Part shown: positions 7,002 through 17,193 of the stretch, piece after piece | Layout: each line of letters starts with the position of its first letter | Numbering within the stretch: the stretch's first letter is position 1 | NCBI GenBank assembly: GCA_029265405.1 | Contig: JAJUJI010000001.1 | Coordinates: 248,001-312,000, forward strand | DNA from: Clostridiales bacterium | Lineage (GTDB): Bacteria > Bacillota > Clostridia > Oscillospirales > Oscillospiraceae | DNA length: 64,000 bases | Direction: 5' to 3' | Notes under the pieces: model-generated | Databases searched by the model: none | What the model was told of the DNA's origin: nothing | What the model saw: only the letters and a program-made list of their open reading frames with translations | Program-made: the position numbers and the translations under genes

Positions 7002-9818
7002 CTACAGGATGGGCCGGGTATTGCGGCAGCCCGTCTTGGTTTCGCTGTCGTAGCCGGTGCAGCCGTAAAAGGGCATATTGTCCTTGACCTTTACCACCAT
7101 GTAGCCGTCCCTGCACTGGTCGCATTTATATATGTCGTAAAGATGGGTTCTGCTGTTGGTCATGAAATCGCAGACCTCCGGCTCGTTGGTGCAGAGATAG
7201 AGCCCAAGGCCGTAATTCTTGTTGAACTCATATTTGAGCGGATAGCCGCAGACCGGGCACCTGAGGCTGAAAAGGTCCGCGATTTCCATATTCAGCCTTT
7301 CAGAATGCCTGAGCTTGTAGTCGTTTATCAATTCTATAAGAAAGCGGGAGGGCCTGCGCTGGGGCGTTAGGATGTAGACGCGGTTTTTTGTGCGCGTAAG
7401 CGCCACATAAAATAGCCGCCGCTCCTCCGCAAAGGGCAGGGACAGATCCTCGTAGCGCACCAGCTTCATTATTGGGTCGTCCTCAAGCTGGCATGGAAAG
7501 CCGAACTTACCCTCAAGCATATTCAAAATCACCACATTGTCAAAGCCCAGACCCTTGGCGCTGTGGGCGGTCATGAAGGTCAAGGCCGCCTTCGGGTATT
7601 TTTTGCTTTTTATGCGGTTTCCCGGCAATTCCCTGAAACGGCCCGAGCGGCAAAGCTTGAAGCCGTCGTAATTATACCTGCCTATCAGCAATATGGAGGT
7701 CTTTTCGCCGTATTCGGCGATTATGCGTCCTATCGCCTCCTCCGCGGCCTTCGCCATGGCGAAATCCGGCCTGAAGCCGTCGTCAAACTCGACCAGCCTT
7801 ATAGGCTCGTCCAGCCGCTTTGGCGAAACGAGCCGCTTCTTGATTTGGGAAGCGTTTTTCTGCACGAAGCCGCCCGCTATGTCTATCAGCTCCTGCGAGT
7901 TGCGGTAGGTGTGAGTGATTTTCATTTCCACGCCGCCGCCCATCAGCTCCAGGAAGCGGGTGAAAAGCCCCAGATCGGAGCCGGAAAAGGCAAATATGGA
8001 CTGCCAGTCGTCGCCCACCGCGACCACCTTGGCACGCGCTATCTCGCTCAGGCGCTTGGTCAGGTTGAAACGCTGCCTTGCGATATCCTGAAACTCGTCG
8101 ATGATGATGTATTTGTAGGGCAGCTCCAGGTTCAGACGCTCTATTTCGGAAAGATAAAAATGAGCGTCGTTTATCATGTCCTCGAAATCTATGCGGTTTT
8201 GTTCCGCAAGACGCTTTTGGTAATAATTGTATACAGGCTCGGCTATGTCGAGGAAGAGCAGCGTCCGCGGGTTGTCGGTTTTAGCGCGGAGCGCTTCGAA
8301 GCCGCCCGCGTCATAGCCGCAGGTCTTGAACTGGGCGATAAAAGCTATCAGGAACTGCACCATTTTGAATACGTACTTGTCCTTGCTGGTTTCGGTAAGC
8401 TTTTTGTACACCTCGGAAAAATCCCGCTCGCGAAGGACGAAGCCCTCATTTTCCAGCAATTCCCTGAGATGCGCGGTCAGAGGACGCCTGTCCTTATACC
8501 AGGCCCAGGTTTCCAGCAGCGTCGTACCCATCTGCCGGTGCAGCTTGCGCTTGTCCTTTATGGCGGCGGCGTACCTTGCGAGCTCTCCGGGAGTCAGCAC
8601 ATAGCTGTAGCCGCTCTCGCTTACGGCGTAATGCTCCAGATAGGCCTCGTGTTCGCCCTGGCGTATGATAAAGTCCGGAGTGTACTTTTTCCGCGCGCCT
8701 CGAATGGCGCGCCCGTACACCGGCTCATATTCATAATCCAGCCCGTTCAGATACAGAAAGTTTGCTATCTGCACCTCCTGCGCCGAGCGGAGATATTCCC
8801 CCGTCAGAGTTTTCATGACGCGGCCGCGCTGCCGCGCCACCCTTTTTACATATTCGCCCGCTCCGCTCCTGAGCGTTTCGTAATCCTGGGCAGCCTTCGC
8901 AAGATGATACTGGTTGAGATTTTCATAGCTCATAGCCTCGGCGGGCAAATCAAAGTAAAAGCCCAGAAACAGCAGCAGCTTCCTTAGCAGCTCCTTGTCG
9001 CCGAATACCTCCTTTTCCAGCATGTCGAAAATGATGCTGTAGGCCGAATAATTCACCTCCGGGGGAGAATCGCTGAATTTGCGGACTATTTCATATGCGA
9101 AGGAGTGGAAGGTGCAAATTTTCGCCGGTATGCCGAGGGCCTTGTTGATGCGCTCCTTCAGCTCGTCTATTGCCTTGCGGGTATAGGATATGACTATGAT
9201 GTCCTCGGGCGGCACGTTTTTCTTTTCCACAAGATATTTTACCTTTGCGGCCATCGTAGTGGTTTTTCCGGCTCCGGCGCCCGCCACCAGCAGGCAGTAG
9301 TCGTCGTCCATCACAACGGCGCGCCGCTGCTCCTCGTCCAGCCTTATTTTCGGGTCCATATCGGCAAGCAGGCTGTCGAAATAAGCTCGGTTTTGCTCGA
9401 CCGCGCGGTCTACGAAAAGCGAGTTATGCGCCTCGGCGTCCTGCGCCAGAGACTCATGGCGGCGAAGGCAGAGGTTGAGCAGGTCAAGATCTATCGCAAA
9501 GCCCGGCGCGCTTTCCCTGCAATGCTCATAGGCGCTCTTATCCCCGAGCAGCTCCGCCCACTCCCCGAACATGCTCCTCAGACCAGCCAGCTCGCGCCCG
9601 GTTATATAGTGCGAGGGGCTAAAAAGCGTCTGGTAAGCGTGATCATATGAAATAAGCGTATTGCGGAGAGCGGCCAAGTCCAGCGGCTCCGGCACTTCGG
9701 CCTCGGCCCTGTCCGCTCCTGTACGGCCGAAAAACCTGGCCGGCAGACCGCAATGGGGACAGGCCTCCGCACGGTCTGAAATCCGCTTACTGCATTCCGG
9801 GCAGGTAATAAGCGCCAT
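7002..9818 (-). CDS. UvrD/Rep-family DNA helicase, helicase-IV-like, with zinc fingers at both ends
   Basis: A 938-aa SF1A helicase. It begins with a zinc ribbon (Cys 6, 9, 20, 23). Walker A (AGAGAGKTT) is near residue 183, followed by a long insert carrying EYEPVYG, KYTPDF and YLEHYA, which resembles the nuclease-like insert of E. coli helicase IV. Motif II IIIDEFQD lies near residue 574, motif III VGDDWQSIFAFSGSD follows, then TAHSAKGLGFDNVV and the C-terminal VALTRTKNRVYI. The tail has Cys-rich topoisomerase-type zinc fingers (CPVCGYP, CDQC, CTGYD). It likely acts in recombination or repair of stalled forks. Start chosen for GGAGC 7 nt upstream. Confidence 0.87.
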   Translation of the reverse strand: MALITCPECSKRISDRAEACPHCGLPARFFGRTGADRAEAEVPEPLDLAALRNTLISYDHAYQTLFSPSHYITGRELAGLRSMFGEWAELLGDKSAYEHCRESAPGFAIDLDLLNLCLRRHESLAQDAEAHNSLFVDRAVEQNRAYFDSLLADMDPKIRLDEEQRRAVVMDDDYCLLVAGAGAGKTTTMAAKVKYLVEKKNVPPEDIIVISYTRKAIDELKERINKALGIPAKICTFHSFAYEIVRKFSDSPPEVNYSAYSIIFDMLEKEVFGDKELLRKLLLFLGFYFDLPAEAMSYENLNQYHLAKAAQDYETLRSGAGEYVKRVARQRGRVMKTLTGEYLRSAQEVQIANFLYLNGLDYEYEPVYGRAIRGARKKYTPDFIIRQGEHEAYLEHYAVSESGYSYVLTPGELARYAAAIKDKRKLHRQMGTTLLETWAWYKDRRPLTAHLRELLENEGFVLRERDFSEVYKKLTETSKDKYVFKMVQFLIAFIAQFKTCGYDAGGFEALRAKTDNPRTLLFLDIAEPVYNYYQKRLAEQNRIDFEDMINDAHFYLSEIERLNLELPYKYIIIDEFQDIARQRFNLTKRLSEIARAKVVAVGDDWQSIFAFSGSDLGLFTRFLELMGGGVEMKITHTYRNSQELIDIAGGFVQKNASQIKKRLVSPKRLDEPIRLVEFDDGFRPDFAMAKAAEEAIGRIIAEYGEKTSILLIGRYNYDGFKLCRSGRFRELPGNRIKSKKYPKAALTFMTAHSAKGLGFDNVVILNMLEGKFGFPCQLEDDPIMKLVRYEDLSLPFAEERRLFYVALTRTKNRVYILTPQRRPSRFLIELINDYKLRHSERLNMEIADLFSLRCPVCGYPLKYEFNKNYGLGLYLCTNEPEVCDFMTNSRTHLYDIYKCDQCRDGYMVVKVKDNMPFYGCTGYDSETKTGCRNTRPIL

Positions 9819-9913
9819 CGGCTCAGCTCCTTTGCGGCGCCGCTTACGGGCGCCGATTTTTTACCTGAACTGCAAAACAGGCCAGGACGCGCTCCGGGCA
9901 AGGCCGGCCGCTC

Positions 9914-10285
9914 TTAAAAACCAAAACCTTGCCTGCCGCGCCTCGGCTTGGGACTTATCAGGCCGTAGCTTTCCGCTATCATGCCCAGCGCTTCCTCGTC
10001 CGGCACGTCGCCCCCCAGCGCCACGGTATTCCAGTGCTCCTTGTTCATATGGTAGGCAGGGGCAACGTCGCGGTAGACCCGCCTGAGAAAATCCGCCTTG
10101 TGCGGCGGGCATTTTACGTTTACGCACAGCCTGCCGTTCCGCTCGAATATCAGAGCAAAGGATCTTTTGTTGGCTCCGTGCCGCATGACCGTCCATGCGC
10201 CGTCATCCCTCGGGTCGTCAAAAGGGTAATCCTCGTATGCGCCCGGAAAAGCAAGGCAATATTCTATAAGCTCCCGCCTTGTCAT
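9914..10285 (-). CDS. MmcQ/YjbR-family protein
   Basis: A 123-aa protein of the MmcQ/YjbR (CyaY-like fold, double-wing) family. It has the usual N-terminal LIEYCLAFPGAYEDYPF, the NVKCPP motif, and the C-terminal HWNTVALGGDVPDEEALGMI helix. A nucleic-acid-binding role is often proposed for the family but is not proven. The start at 10285 follows GGAGAGG; an upstream in-frame ATG at 10309 has no SD. The helicase gene lies 95 nt downstream on the same strand, so co-transcription is possible. Confidence 0.85.
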   Translation of the reverse strand: MTRRELIEYCLAFPGAYEDYPFDDPRDDGAWTVMRHGANKRSFALIFERNGRLCVNVKCPPHKADFLRRVYRDVAPAYHMNKEHWNTVALGGDVPDEEALGMIAESYGLISPKPRRGRQGFGF

Positions 10286-10503
10286 ATCGCGCCTCTCCGT
10301 AAATTCCAAAAGCTCCGCTTTAAAGCGGCGATTTCAGGCAGCCGCTGCATATCAGCCTCAATATGGAAAGTATAGCATAAACTCGGCGCGTTTAAAAGCG
10401 GCTGCGCCGTATGCGCCCCTGGATTCGCGCGCCCTAACGCCTTAAAAAATGTCAGTAAAAAAACAAATATGTAAATTGCATAAAATAAATAATATTTATT
10501 ATC

Positions 10504-10530
10504 TAAAGCGACGAACAAAAATGACGAATA
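10504..10530 (+). promoter_or_regulatory. Possible sigma-D (motility) promoter
   Basis: TAAA at 10504 followed after 15 nt by GACGAATA, a weak match to the TAAA-N15-GCCGATAA motility consensus, just ahead of cheW. The surrounding 130 bases are AT-rich. This is suggestive only. Confidence 0.25.
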
Positions 10531-10585
10531 TTTTTTTGACGGCATATCGCCGCATTTTCAAGAAAGTTGAAAGGGGGTCCATCAT

Positions 10586-11089
10586 TTGGAATGCGCGCTT
10601 GAAAAAGGGGCTGACGACCCGAAGAACGACGCCCTGAAGGGACGCTATCTAACCTTTACGGTGCTCGGAGAGACGTACGGCATTGAAATAAGCTGCGTAA
10701 AACAGATTATCGGCATCCAAAATATCACCGAAATGCCCGAAATGCCCGAAATGCCCTTCTACATGAAGGGGGTCGTTAATTTGCGAGGAAAAATCATACC
10801 GGTCATCGACATGCGCTTGAGATTTGGCAAGCCTGCCAAGGAATACGACGACCGGACCTGCATCATAATCGTCGACGCCGACGGTACGGGGCGCAGCTTT
10901 GGCCTCATCACGGACAGCGTTTCTGAGGTAAGCTCCATCGGCAGCGAAGATATAGAGCCGCCGCCGGTCGGCGTTGCGGCCCAAGGCTACATCAGGGGCA
11001 TAGGCAAAACTGCTTCAAAGGCTGTTTTTCTTATAGACTGCGCCAGGCTCCTGAGCGAGGACGGAGCGGGCGGCCTAGAATTGCGGTAA
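10586..11089 (+). CDS. cheW: CheW-like chemotaxis coupling protein
   Basis: A 167-aa CheW-domain protein that would link chemoreceptors to the CheA kinase at the membrane array. Typical motifs are GETYGIEISCVKQIIG, FYMKGVVNLRGKIIPVID and RSFGLITDSVSEV. The start is a TTG at 10586, chosen because AAGGGGG lies 8 nt upstream and no ATG in frame does better. A triple EMP repeat precedes the receptor-contact segment. A chemoreceptor gene starts 33 nt later, so the pair is likely one transcript. CheA is not in the window. Confidence 0.87.
   Translation: MECALEKGADDPKNDALKGRYLTFTVLGETYGIEISCVKQIIGIQNITEMPEMPEMPFYMKGVVNLRGKIIPVIDMRLRFGKPAKEYDDRTCIIIVDADGTGRSFGLITDSVSEVSSIGSEDIEPPPVGVAAQGYIRGIGKTASKAVFLIDCARLLSEDGAGGLELR
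10730..10756 (+). repeat. Three tandem copies of a 9-bp unit within cheW
   Basis: GAAATGCCC occurs three times without interruption and encodes EMPEMPEMP. CheW homologues usually have one or two residues of this kind here, so this may be a slippage expansion. Confidence 0.85.
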
Positions 11090-11122
11090 CGCACGCATAT
11101 CATAACGAAAGAACGGTGCTAT

Positions 11123-12952
11123 ATGAAGAAGCTATTTGAAAACATGAAAATACGCGCGAAGCTTGTCGTCGGCTTTACGACCGTCGTGGTTCTGGCGGCG
11201 ATAGTCGGAGCTGTCGGCGTTTTAGGCCTTTTCGGCATAGCCAGGTCAGGCGGCGAGCTGTACAAATACGACGCCCTCGATCTCCAGTATTCCGGAAACG
11301 CGGCCGTATACTTTCAGCAGCTCAGCTACAGCATACTCAAAATGAAAACCGTAACAACCCAGGCCGAATATGACGCCACCAAGAGCTCGATAGCCGAGTA
11401 TAGGGATTTGACCGCGATCCAATTGGAGCAGTTCCAGAACAATATATCAGCGGATAAAAAGGCGCCTGAGGAGCTCGTCGCGCTGACCTCCAGCCTTATG
11501 TCCAATTGGGACGCCTTCTCTGCAAATGTAGATAATTATTTTACATATTTGGAAGAAAATAAAACTGATAAAATATCCGAAGTGCGCATTGCCCTTGCCG
11601 ATAAGGGAACTGAAATGAGGGATCAATTCCTCCAGCTTTTGCAGCTTGTTTCCGACAAGGCTTCCAAGGGTGAGAAGGCAAACAGCAGGAACGCCATGAT
11701 AGCCGCCGTGATAATGGCCGTCGTCTTTGCTGTTGCCGTTGTTGTGGCGGTGATGCTGCAGACTCTGATAATACGCTCGATAGTCGGTCCTATAGTCAAG
11801 CTTGAGCAGGCTTCCGCTCTGCTGGCGGTCGGCGATATCAATATGGACGCCATATTGACCGACAAGGATTACCAGATCAAGAACAGGAAGGACGAGATAG
11901 GCAAGCTGGCGCTCTCCTTCAACAAGCTCATAGCCGGCACCAAGGAATTGGCAGAAGCAGCTCAGCATGTAGCATCCGGCGATTTGACGGTGCAGGTAAA
12001 GGCCAGGTCCGAAAACGACATTTTGGGCAAGGCCCTCGGCGAGCTGGTGAGCAATCTCAGGTCCATAGTGCTGTCGGTCGTCAGCGCCGCCGACCAGGTG
12101 GCTTCCGGTTCCATCTCCCTCTCCGATTCCAGCGCGGCTCTGTCGCAAGGGGCCGCAGAGCAGGCAAGCAGCGTCGAGGAGCTGACGGCCTCGCTTGAGC
12201 AGATAGCCTCCCAGACGGAGCTCAACTCTCAGAACGCCGACAAGGCAAACGAGCTGGCCTCAAGGGCCAAGGCCGACGCCGCCAGCGGCAACGAGCAAAT
12301 GAGGGAAATGCTCAAAGCCATGGACGAGATAAGTGTCTCATCCTCCGGAATAAGCAGGATAATCAAGGTTATAGACGACATCGCCTTCCAGACCAACATT
12401 CTTGCCCTTAACGCCGCAGTCGAGGCGGCAAGGGCCGGCCAGCACGGCCTCGGCTTTGCAGTGGTGGCCGAGGAGGTCAGGACCCTGGCGGCAAAGTCCG
12501 CCGGAGCGGCCAGCGAAACAACCGAGCTTATCGAAAGCTCCATCAGGAAGGTGGAGGCGGGAACGAAAATAGCAAACGATACCGCAAAGGCTCTGGATTC
12601 CATATTCGAGGAAGTGGAAGACGCCGCCGGCCTTGTCGCCGCGATAGCCGCCGCCTCAAGGGAGCAGGCCGCCGCCATTGAGCAGATAAACCAAGGCGTA
12701 ATGCAAATATCGCAGGTGGTGCAGACCAACGCCGCAACAAGCGAGGAAAGCGCCGCAGCCAGCCAGGAGCTCTCCTCCCAGGCCGCCCAGCTCAAGGAGC
12801 TTGTCGGCATATTCAAAATTGACAGTGACAGCGCGGCAACCTCCGGGGCCCCGTCCGACGTCCGGACGGAGCCCAAGAAAAGCGCCGCCAAAGAACCGGG
12901 GCCATCAAAAGCAAAAATAGCGCTGAGCGAGGGCGAATTCGGCAAATATTGA
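11123..12952 (+). CDS. Methyl-accepting chemotaxis protein
   Basis: A 609-aa transmembrane chemoreceptor. TM1 is near residues 14-36, followed by an extracellular four-helix-type sensor of about 150 residues, TM2 near 192-215 ([17 protein letters not shown]), a HAMP domain, and the signalling coiled coil. The hairpin tip is canonical ([20 protein letters not shown], residues about 418-437), as is [15 protein letters not shown]. It ends without a CheR-docking pentapeptide. The ligand is unknown. It sits 33 nt after cheW and is followed by a terminator. Confidence 0.92.
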   Translation: MKKLFENMKIRAKLVVGFTTVVVLAAIVGAVGVLGLFGIARSGGELYKYDALDLQYSGNAAVYFQQLSYSILKMKTVTTQAEYDATKSSIAEYRDLTAIQLEQFQNNISADKKAPEELVALTSSLMSNWDAFSANVDNYFTYLEENKTDKISEVRIALADKGTEMRDQFLQLLQLVSDKASKGEKANSRNAMIAAVIMAVVFAVAVVVAVMLQTLIIRSIVGPIVKLEQASALLAVGDINMDAILTDKDYQIKNRKDEIGKLALSFNKLIAGTKELAEAAQHVASGDLTVQVKARSENDILGKALGELVSNLRSIVLSVVSAADQVASGSISLSDSSAALSQGAAEQASSVEELTASLEQIASQTELNSQNADKANELASRAKADAASGNEQMREMLKAMDEISVSSSGISRIIKVIDDIAFQTNILALNAAVEAARAGQHGLGFAVVAEEVRTLAAKSAGAASETTELIESSIRKVEAGTKIANDTAKALDSIFEEVEDAAGLVAAIAAASREQAAAIEQINQGVMQISQVVQTNAATSEESAAASQELSSQAAQLKELVGIFKIDSDSAATSGAPSDVRTEPKKSAAKEPGPSKAKIALSEGEFGKY

Positions 12953-12970
12953 AATGGAGCCGTCTAGCCG

Positions 12971-13008
12971 GCCGCGGCAAGCCTGGAGACTTGCCGCGGC
13001 TTTTTCTT
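12971..13008 (+). terminator. Terminator of the cheW-MCP operon
   Basis: GCCGCGGCAAG and CTTGCCGCGGC form an 11-bp stem followed by TTTTTCTTCT. Confidence 0.85.
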
Positions 13009-13165
13009 CTCAAAAACCGCGCTTGTCGGCGCGACGCGGAGCTTCGGGACAAATGGACTGGCTTTGCGTCCAAAGAGGCGCGGGCCGCTGGTCCAATTGA
13101 ATAAAACGGGCGGCCCGGGCCTCGGCATTTTTATTTATCTTATGCTTTTATTTTTGAGTCCGTTG

Positions 13166-13174
13166 TGATACTAT
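13166..13174 (+). promoter_or_regulatory. Possible extended -10 promoter for phzF-glmS-aminotransferase
   Basis: TGATACTAT matches an extended -10 element (TGnTAnnnT). No good -35 is present. It is the best candidate upstream of the phzF-like gene. Confidence 0.3.
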
Positions 13175-13239
13175 TAACGATAACATATCGCGGCGGCTTG
13201 AGGCTCAAAGCTTGCAGTCAAAGGAGGCGCCGAGGCGGA

Positions 13240-14025
13240 ATGAAATATTATATGATTGACGCCTTCACCGACAGGCTGTTTGGCGGCAACCCGGCGGGCG
13301 TATGCCTGCTTGAGGATGAGCTGCCGGCCGAAACCATGCAAATGATAGCGTTTGAAAATAATCTGGCCGAAACGGCCTTTGTTTTAAGCCGCGGCGGCGA
13401 GCTCAGCCTCCGCTGGTTTACTCCCGAAATGGAGATGGACCTCTGCGGCCACGCCACCCTTGCCGCGGCTTTCGTGCTTATGGATTGCCTGCCTTCTGCG
13501 GCCGACACGGTATCCTTTTCGACTCGAAGCGGAGTATTGACGGTCAGGCGAGGGGAAAACGGCCTGTATGTCATGGACTTTCCCAGCCGCATGCCCGTTC
13601 CCGTACCTGTTCCGCCCCTGCTTGGGGAGGCGCTGGGCTGCCCGGTTTTGGAAGCCTACCAATCCAGGGACCTGGTAGCCGTGACAGAGAGCGAAGAAAC
13701 GGTCAGAAGCCTTGAGCCGAACATGGAGCTTATAAAAAAAATAAGCTCGGAGCTTGCCTTTGCCGTAGTCGTGACCGCTCCGGGAGATTCCTGCGACTTT
13801 GTGTCCCGCTTTTTTGCCCCAAACGCCGGCATAGTCGAGGACCCCGTCACGGGTTCGGCCCACAGCGAGCTTATCCCGCTCTGGCATAAAAAGCTCGGCA
13901 AAAGGGAGATGCTGGCCAGGCAGCTTTCGAGGCGCGGAGGCGTCCTCTATTGCGAGGACGCGGGCGGGCGCGTATTGATCGGGGGCCGGGCGGTATGCTA
14001 TTTGCGCGGCGAAATATCTGTTTGA
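13240..14025 (+). CDS. PhzF-family protein (isomerase/epimerase fold)
   Basis: A 261-aa PhzF-family enzyme with the two-lobed diaminopimelate-epimerase-like fold. Visible motifs are DAFTDRLFGGNPAGVCL at the N-terminus, the catalytic glutamate in ENNLAETAFV (about residue 43), DLCGHATLAAAFVL, and VEDPVTGSAHSELIPLW near the C-terminus. Most relatives are isomerases of unknown substrate, so phenazine synthesis should not be assumed. The ATG at 13240 is favoured by AAGGAGG and GAGGCGGA upstream. glmS begins 39 nt after its stop, and the two are probably co-transcribed. Confidence 0.88.
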   Translation: MKYYMIDAFTDRLFGGNPAGVCLLEDELPAETMQMIAFENNLAETAFVLSRGGELSLRWFTPEMEMDLCGHATLAAAFVLMDCLPSAADTVSFSTRSGVLTVRRGENGLYVMDFPSRMPVPVPVPPLLGEALGCPVLEAYQSRDLVAVTESEETVRSLEPNMELIKKISSELAFAVVVTAPGDSCDFVSRFFAPNAGIVEDPVTGSAHSELIPLWHKKLGKREMLARQLSRRGGVLYCEDAGGRVLIGGRAVCYLRGEISV

Positions 14026-14064
14026 TTGAAAATTGATATAGTAATATTAAGGAGGCGGAGAGGA

Positions 14065-15891
14065 ATGTGCGGAATAGTCGGTTATACGGGAGCTCAAAGC
14101 GCGGCGCCTATTTTGCTCGCCGGGCTGAAGAACCTTGAATACAGGGGCTACGATTCGGCAGGAATAGCGGTGCTCGACAAGGGCGCGATCAGCATGGCAA
14201 AGGCCTCCGGTCAGATAAAAAACCTTTGCCAAAAGACAAACGACGGCGCCGAGCTGCACGGCAGCGCCGGAATAGGCCACACGCGCTGGGCTACCCACGG
14301 CGCGCCGACGGACACAAACGCGCATCCGCATCTCTCCAACGACGGGAAATTTGCCGTCGTACATAACGGGATAATCGAAAACTATATGGCGCTGCGCGAA
14401 GAGCTCATGGAAGAGGGTTTTGTCTTTGCCAGCGAGACGGACACCGAGGTCATAGTCCACCTGCTGGATCTTTATTTCAAGGCGACGGGGGACTGCAAGC
14501 TTGCCGTCATGAAGGCCGCCTCCCGCCTTGAGGGCTCCTACGCGCTGGGCGTTATATGCGCCGAGCGCCCCGGCAGGGTCTATGCCGTAAAGGAAGCAAG
14601 CCCGCTGATATTAGGCGTAGGGATAGGAGAGAACTTTTTTGCCTCGGACGTTACTGCCCTGATAGCCCATACGAAGAACATCATCTATCTTGACGACGGC
14701 GAGTTTGCCGAAATAACCCCGGACAGGATAACGGTCTACGACTGCGCGGGGACGCCAAAAAAGAAGCCCATATTCAGGGTGGCTTGGGACATAGAGGCCG
14801 CGGAGAAGGGCGGCTACGAGCATTTTATGCTCAAGGAAATAATGGAGCAGCCCCGGGCGCTGAAGGCTACCATCGAGCCCAGGATTAAGGACGGCCGCAT
14901 AGCCTTCGAGGGCCTGCCCGACGATTATCTGGCGGGCATAGAAAAAATCGTCATTTCGGCCTGCGGCTCGGCTTACTACGCCGGCTGCGCCGGCAGATAC
15001 GCCATTGAGGAGCTTTGCCGCATACCGGTGGAAACGGAGCTTGCCAGCGAGCTGAGATACCGCAACCCCCTGATCGACGAGCATACTCTGCTGATTGTTA
15101 TTTCACAGTCAGGGGAAACGGCGGACACCATAGCCGCCGTAAGGGAATGCAAGGCCAGAGGCGCCAAGACGCTGGCCATAGTGAACGTAGTCGGCAGCAC
15201 GATAGCCAAGCTTGCCGACAACGTGATCTACACCTGGGCCGGGCCTGAAATAGCCGTTGCAACCACGAAGGGCTATACGACGCAGGTGGCCGCGCTCAAC
15301 ATGTTTGCAGTCTACGCGGCCGAGAGGCTGGGCAGGATAAGCCCGGAAAGATACGCCGCATTGGTTGAGGCCCTCCGCTCCATGCCGGAAAGGGTTCAGA
15401 GGGCCATCGACCTGAACAAGAACATCCCGGAGCTTGCAAAAAGATATCACGACAACCAGTCGCTCTTTTTCATCGGCAGGAACATAGACTACGCCATATG
15501 CCTGGAGGGCTCCCTGAAGCTCAAGGAGATATCTTACCTGCACTCGGAGGCTTACGCAGCGGGAGAGCTTAAGCACGGAACCATAGCTCTTATCGAGGAA
15601 GGAAGGCTCGTAATTTCAGTCGCCTGCCACGAGGCCCTGTTCGACAAGATGATGAGCAACATAAAGGAGGTTAAGGCGCGGGGGGCAAAGGTGCTGGCGG
15701 TCGTTCTCGAGGGCAACAGGCGCATCTTTTCCGAGGCCGACGACGTTTTGTTCGTCCCCGTCGGCGAGCCGCTTTTTATGGCGGCCATTGAGATAGTGCC
15801 GCTCCAGCTTTTTGCCTACCATATGGCGAGGGAAAACGGCTGCGATATAGATAAGCCCAAGAATCTTGCCAAGTCTGTGACCGTCGAATGA
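14065..15891 (+). CDS. glmS: Glutamine-fructose-6-phosphate aminotransferase
   Basis: Makes glucosamine-6-phosphate from fructose-6-phosphate and glutamine, the first step toward peptidoglycan amino sugars. At 608 aa it is full length: the N-terminal glutaminase domain begins MCGIVGYTGAQ with Cys at position 2 as nucleophile and has the LEYRGYDSAGIAV motif. Two sugar-isomerase (SIS) domains follow (SQSGETADT near residue 350), and the conserved C-terminus DKPKNLAKSVTVE is intact. Start at 14065 has AAGGAGGCGG upstream. No glmS ribozyme fits in the 39-nt gap, so control must lie elsewhere. Confidence 0.96.
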   Translation: MCGIVGYTGAQSAAPILLAGLKNLEYRGYDSAGIAVLDKGAISMAKASGQIKNLCQKTNDGAELHGSAGIGHTRWATHGAPTDTNAHPHLSNDGKFAVVHNGIIENYMALREELMEEGFVFASETDTEVIVHLLDLYFKATGDCKLAVMKAASRLEGSYALGVICAERPGRVYAVKEASPLILGVGIGENFFASDVTALIAHTKNIIYLDDGEFAEITPDRITVYDCAGTPKKKPIFRVAWDIEAAEKGGYEHFMLKEIMEQPRALKATIEPRIKDGRIAFEGLPDDYLAGIEKIVISACGSAYYAGCAGRYAIEELCRIPVETELASELRYRNPLIDEHTLLIVISQSGETADTIAAVRECKARGAKTLAIVNVVGSTIAKLADNVIYTWAGPEIAVATTKGYTTQVAALNMFAVYAAERLGRISPERYAALVEALRSMPERVQRAIDLNKNIPELAKRYHDNQSLFFIGRNIDYAICLEGSLKLKEISYLHSEAYAAGELKHGTIALIEEGRLVISVACHEALFDKMMSNIKEVKARGAKVLAVVLEGNRRIFSEADDVLFVPVGEPLFMAAIEIVPLQLFAYHMARENGCDIDKPKNLAKSVTVE

Positions 15892-15906
15892 GCGGAAGGG
15901 ATGGAA

Positions 15907-17127
15907 ATGTCAATGAGGATAATAAATAGATCGAAAAAGCTTGACAATGTTTGCTATGATATACGCGGGCCGGTGAACGACGAGGCCCAGAAGATGGAGC
16001 TCAACGGGATAAGCATACTAAAGCTCAATATAGGCAATCCCGCCGCCTTCGATTTTTTCGCGCCGGACGAAGTTATAGTGGACATGATATATAACCTGCG
16101 CGACTCCGAGGGCTATTCCGCCTCCAAGGGCCTGTTCTCGGCGCGAAAGGCGATAATGCAGTACTGCCAGCTCAAGAATATACCCAACGTGGGCATAGAG
16201 GACATATACACGGGCAACGGCGAAAGCGAGCTCATAATGATGTCCATGCAGGGGCTTTTGGATCCCGGCGACGAGATCCTGATACCCATGCCGGATTACC
16301 CGCTCTGGACGGCCTCGGTTGTGTTGGCCGGCGGGACGCCTGTGCATTACCGCTGCGACGAGCAGGCCCACTGGAACCCGGATATAGACGATATAAAGGC
16401 AAAGGTCGGCCCGCGCACCAAGGGCATAGTGGTAATCAACCCCAACAATCCCACGGGAGTTCTGTACGACACGGCAATACTCAATGAAATAGCCGAGATA
16501 GCCCGCAAAAACGATCTCATACTCTTTGCCGACGAGATTTACGACCGCCTTGTTATGGACGGCAAAAAGCACGTGGCCCTTGCCTCCCTCGCACCCGACC
16601 TGCTGACCGTCTGCTTCAACGGGCTGTCGAAGTCACACAGGGTCGCGGGCTTTCGGAGCGGCTGGATGTGCCTTGCCGGCGAAAAGAAGCATGCCAAGGG
16701 CTATATCGAGGGGCTGAACCTTCTCGCCTCCATGCGCCTTTGCTCCAACGTGCCGGCCCAGAGCATCATACAAACCTCCCTCGGAGGCTACCAGTCCGCC
16801 GACAAGTATCTTGTGCCCGGAGGCCGCATCTACGAGCAGCGCGAGTATATCTACAAGGCCCTGAACGCAATTCCGGGCGTCTCCGCCGTCAAGCCCGACG
16901 CGGCCTTCTATATCTTCCCGAGGCTAGACCCCGAGGTCTACGACATACAAAACGACGTTGAATTTGCGCTCGGCCTGCTGAAAAAGAAAAAAATCCTGAT
17001 AACCTACGGCACCGGGTTCAACTGGGATAAGCCGGACCACTTCAGGATAGTATATCTTCCCAATATCGAGCAGCTTGCAGAGGCCATGGAGGGCATAGAG
17101 GATTATTTGAAATCATTCAAGCGGTGA
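15907..17127 (+). CDS. alaA: Class I PLP aminotransferase, alanine-aminotransferase (AlaA) type
   Basis: A 406-aa fold-type I aminotransferase that would interconvert pyruvate/glutamate and alanine/2-oxoglutarate. The motifs GNPAAFDFFAPDEV, EGYSASKGLFSARKAI, NPNNPTGVLY, FADEIYDRLVMD and the PLP-lysine motif NGLSKSHRVAGFRSGW match the AlaA group. GAAGGG lies right before 15901, so the third-codon ATG at 15907 (6-nt spacing) or the ATG at 15913 is more likely than the ATG at 15901. It follows glmS by 15 nt. Isoleucine codons here are 26 ATA, 9 ATC and 2 ATT by hand count, which I take as the host pattern. Confidence 0.88.
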   Translation: MSMRIINRSKKLDNVCYDIRGPVNDEAQKMELNGISILKLNIGNPAAFDFFAPDEVIVDMIYNLRDSEGYSASKGLFSARKAIMQYCQLKNIPNVGIEDIYTGNGESELIMMSMQGLLDPGDEILIPMPDYPLWTASVVLAGGTPVHYRCDEQAHWNPDIDDIKAKVGPRTKGIVVINPNNPTGVLYDTAILNEIAEIARKNDLILFADEIYDRLVMDGKKHVALASLAPDLLTVCFNGLSKSHRVAGFRSGWMCLAGEKKHAKGYIEGLNLLASMRLCSNVPAQSIIQTSLGGYQSADKYLVPGGRIYEQREYIYKALNAIPGVSAVKPDAAFYIFPRLDPEVYDIQNDVEFALGLLKKKKILITYGTGFNWDKPDHFRIVYLPNIEQLAEAMEGIEDYLKSFKR

Positions 17128-17193
17128 TCCATAAAAGTACGGGCATCTAGGCGGTTTCCACAGAGACATTTTATGAACCATGGATATAGGATG

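Noticed and set aside
14026-14064. Possible glmS ribozyme upstream of glmS
   Set aside because: Only 39 bases separate phzF from glmS, too short for the ribozyme, and none of its conserved core was seen.
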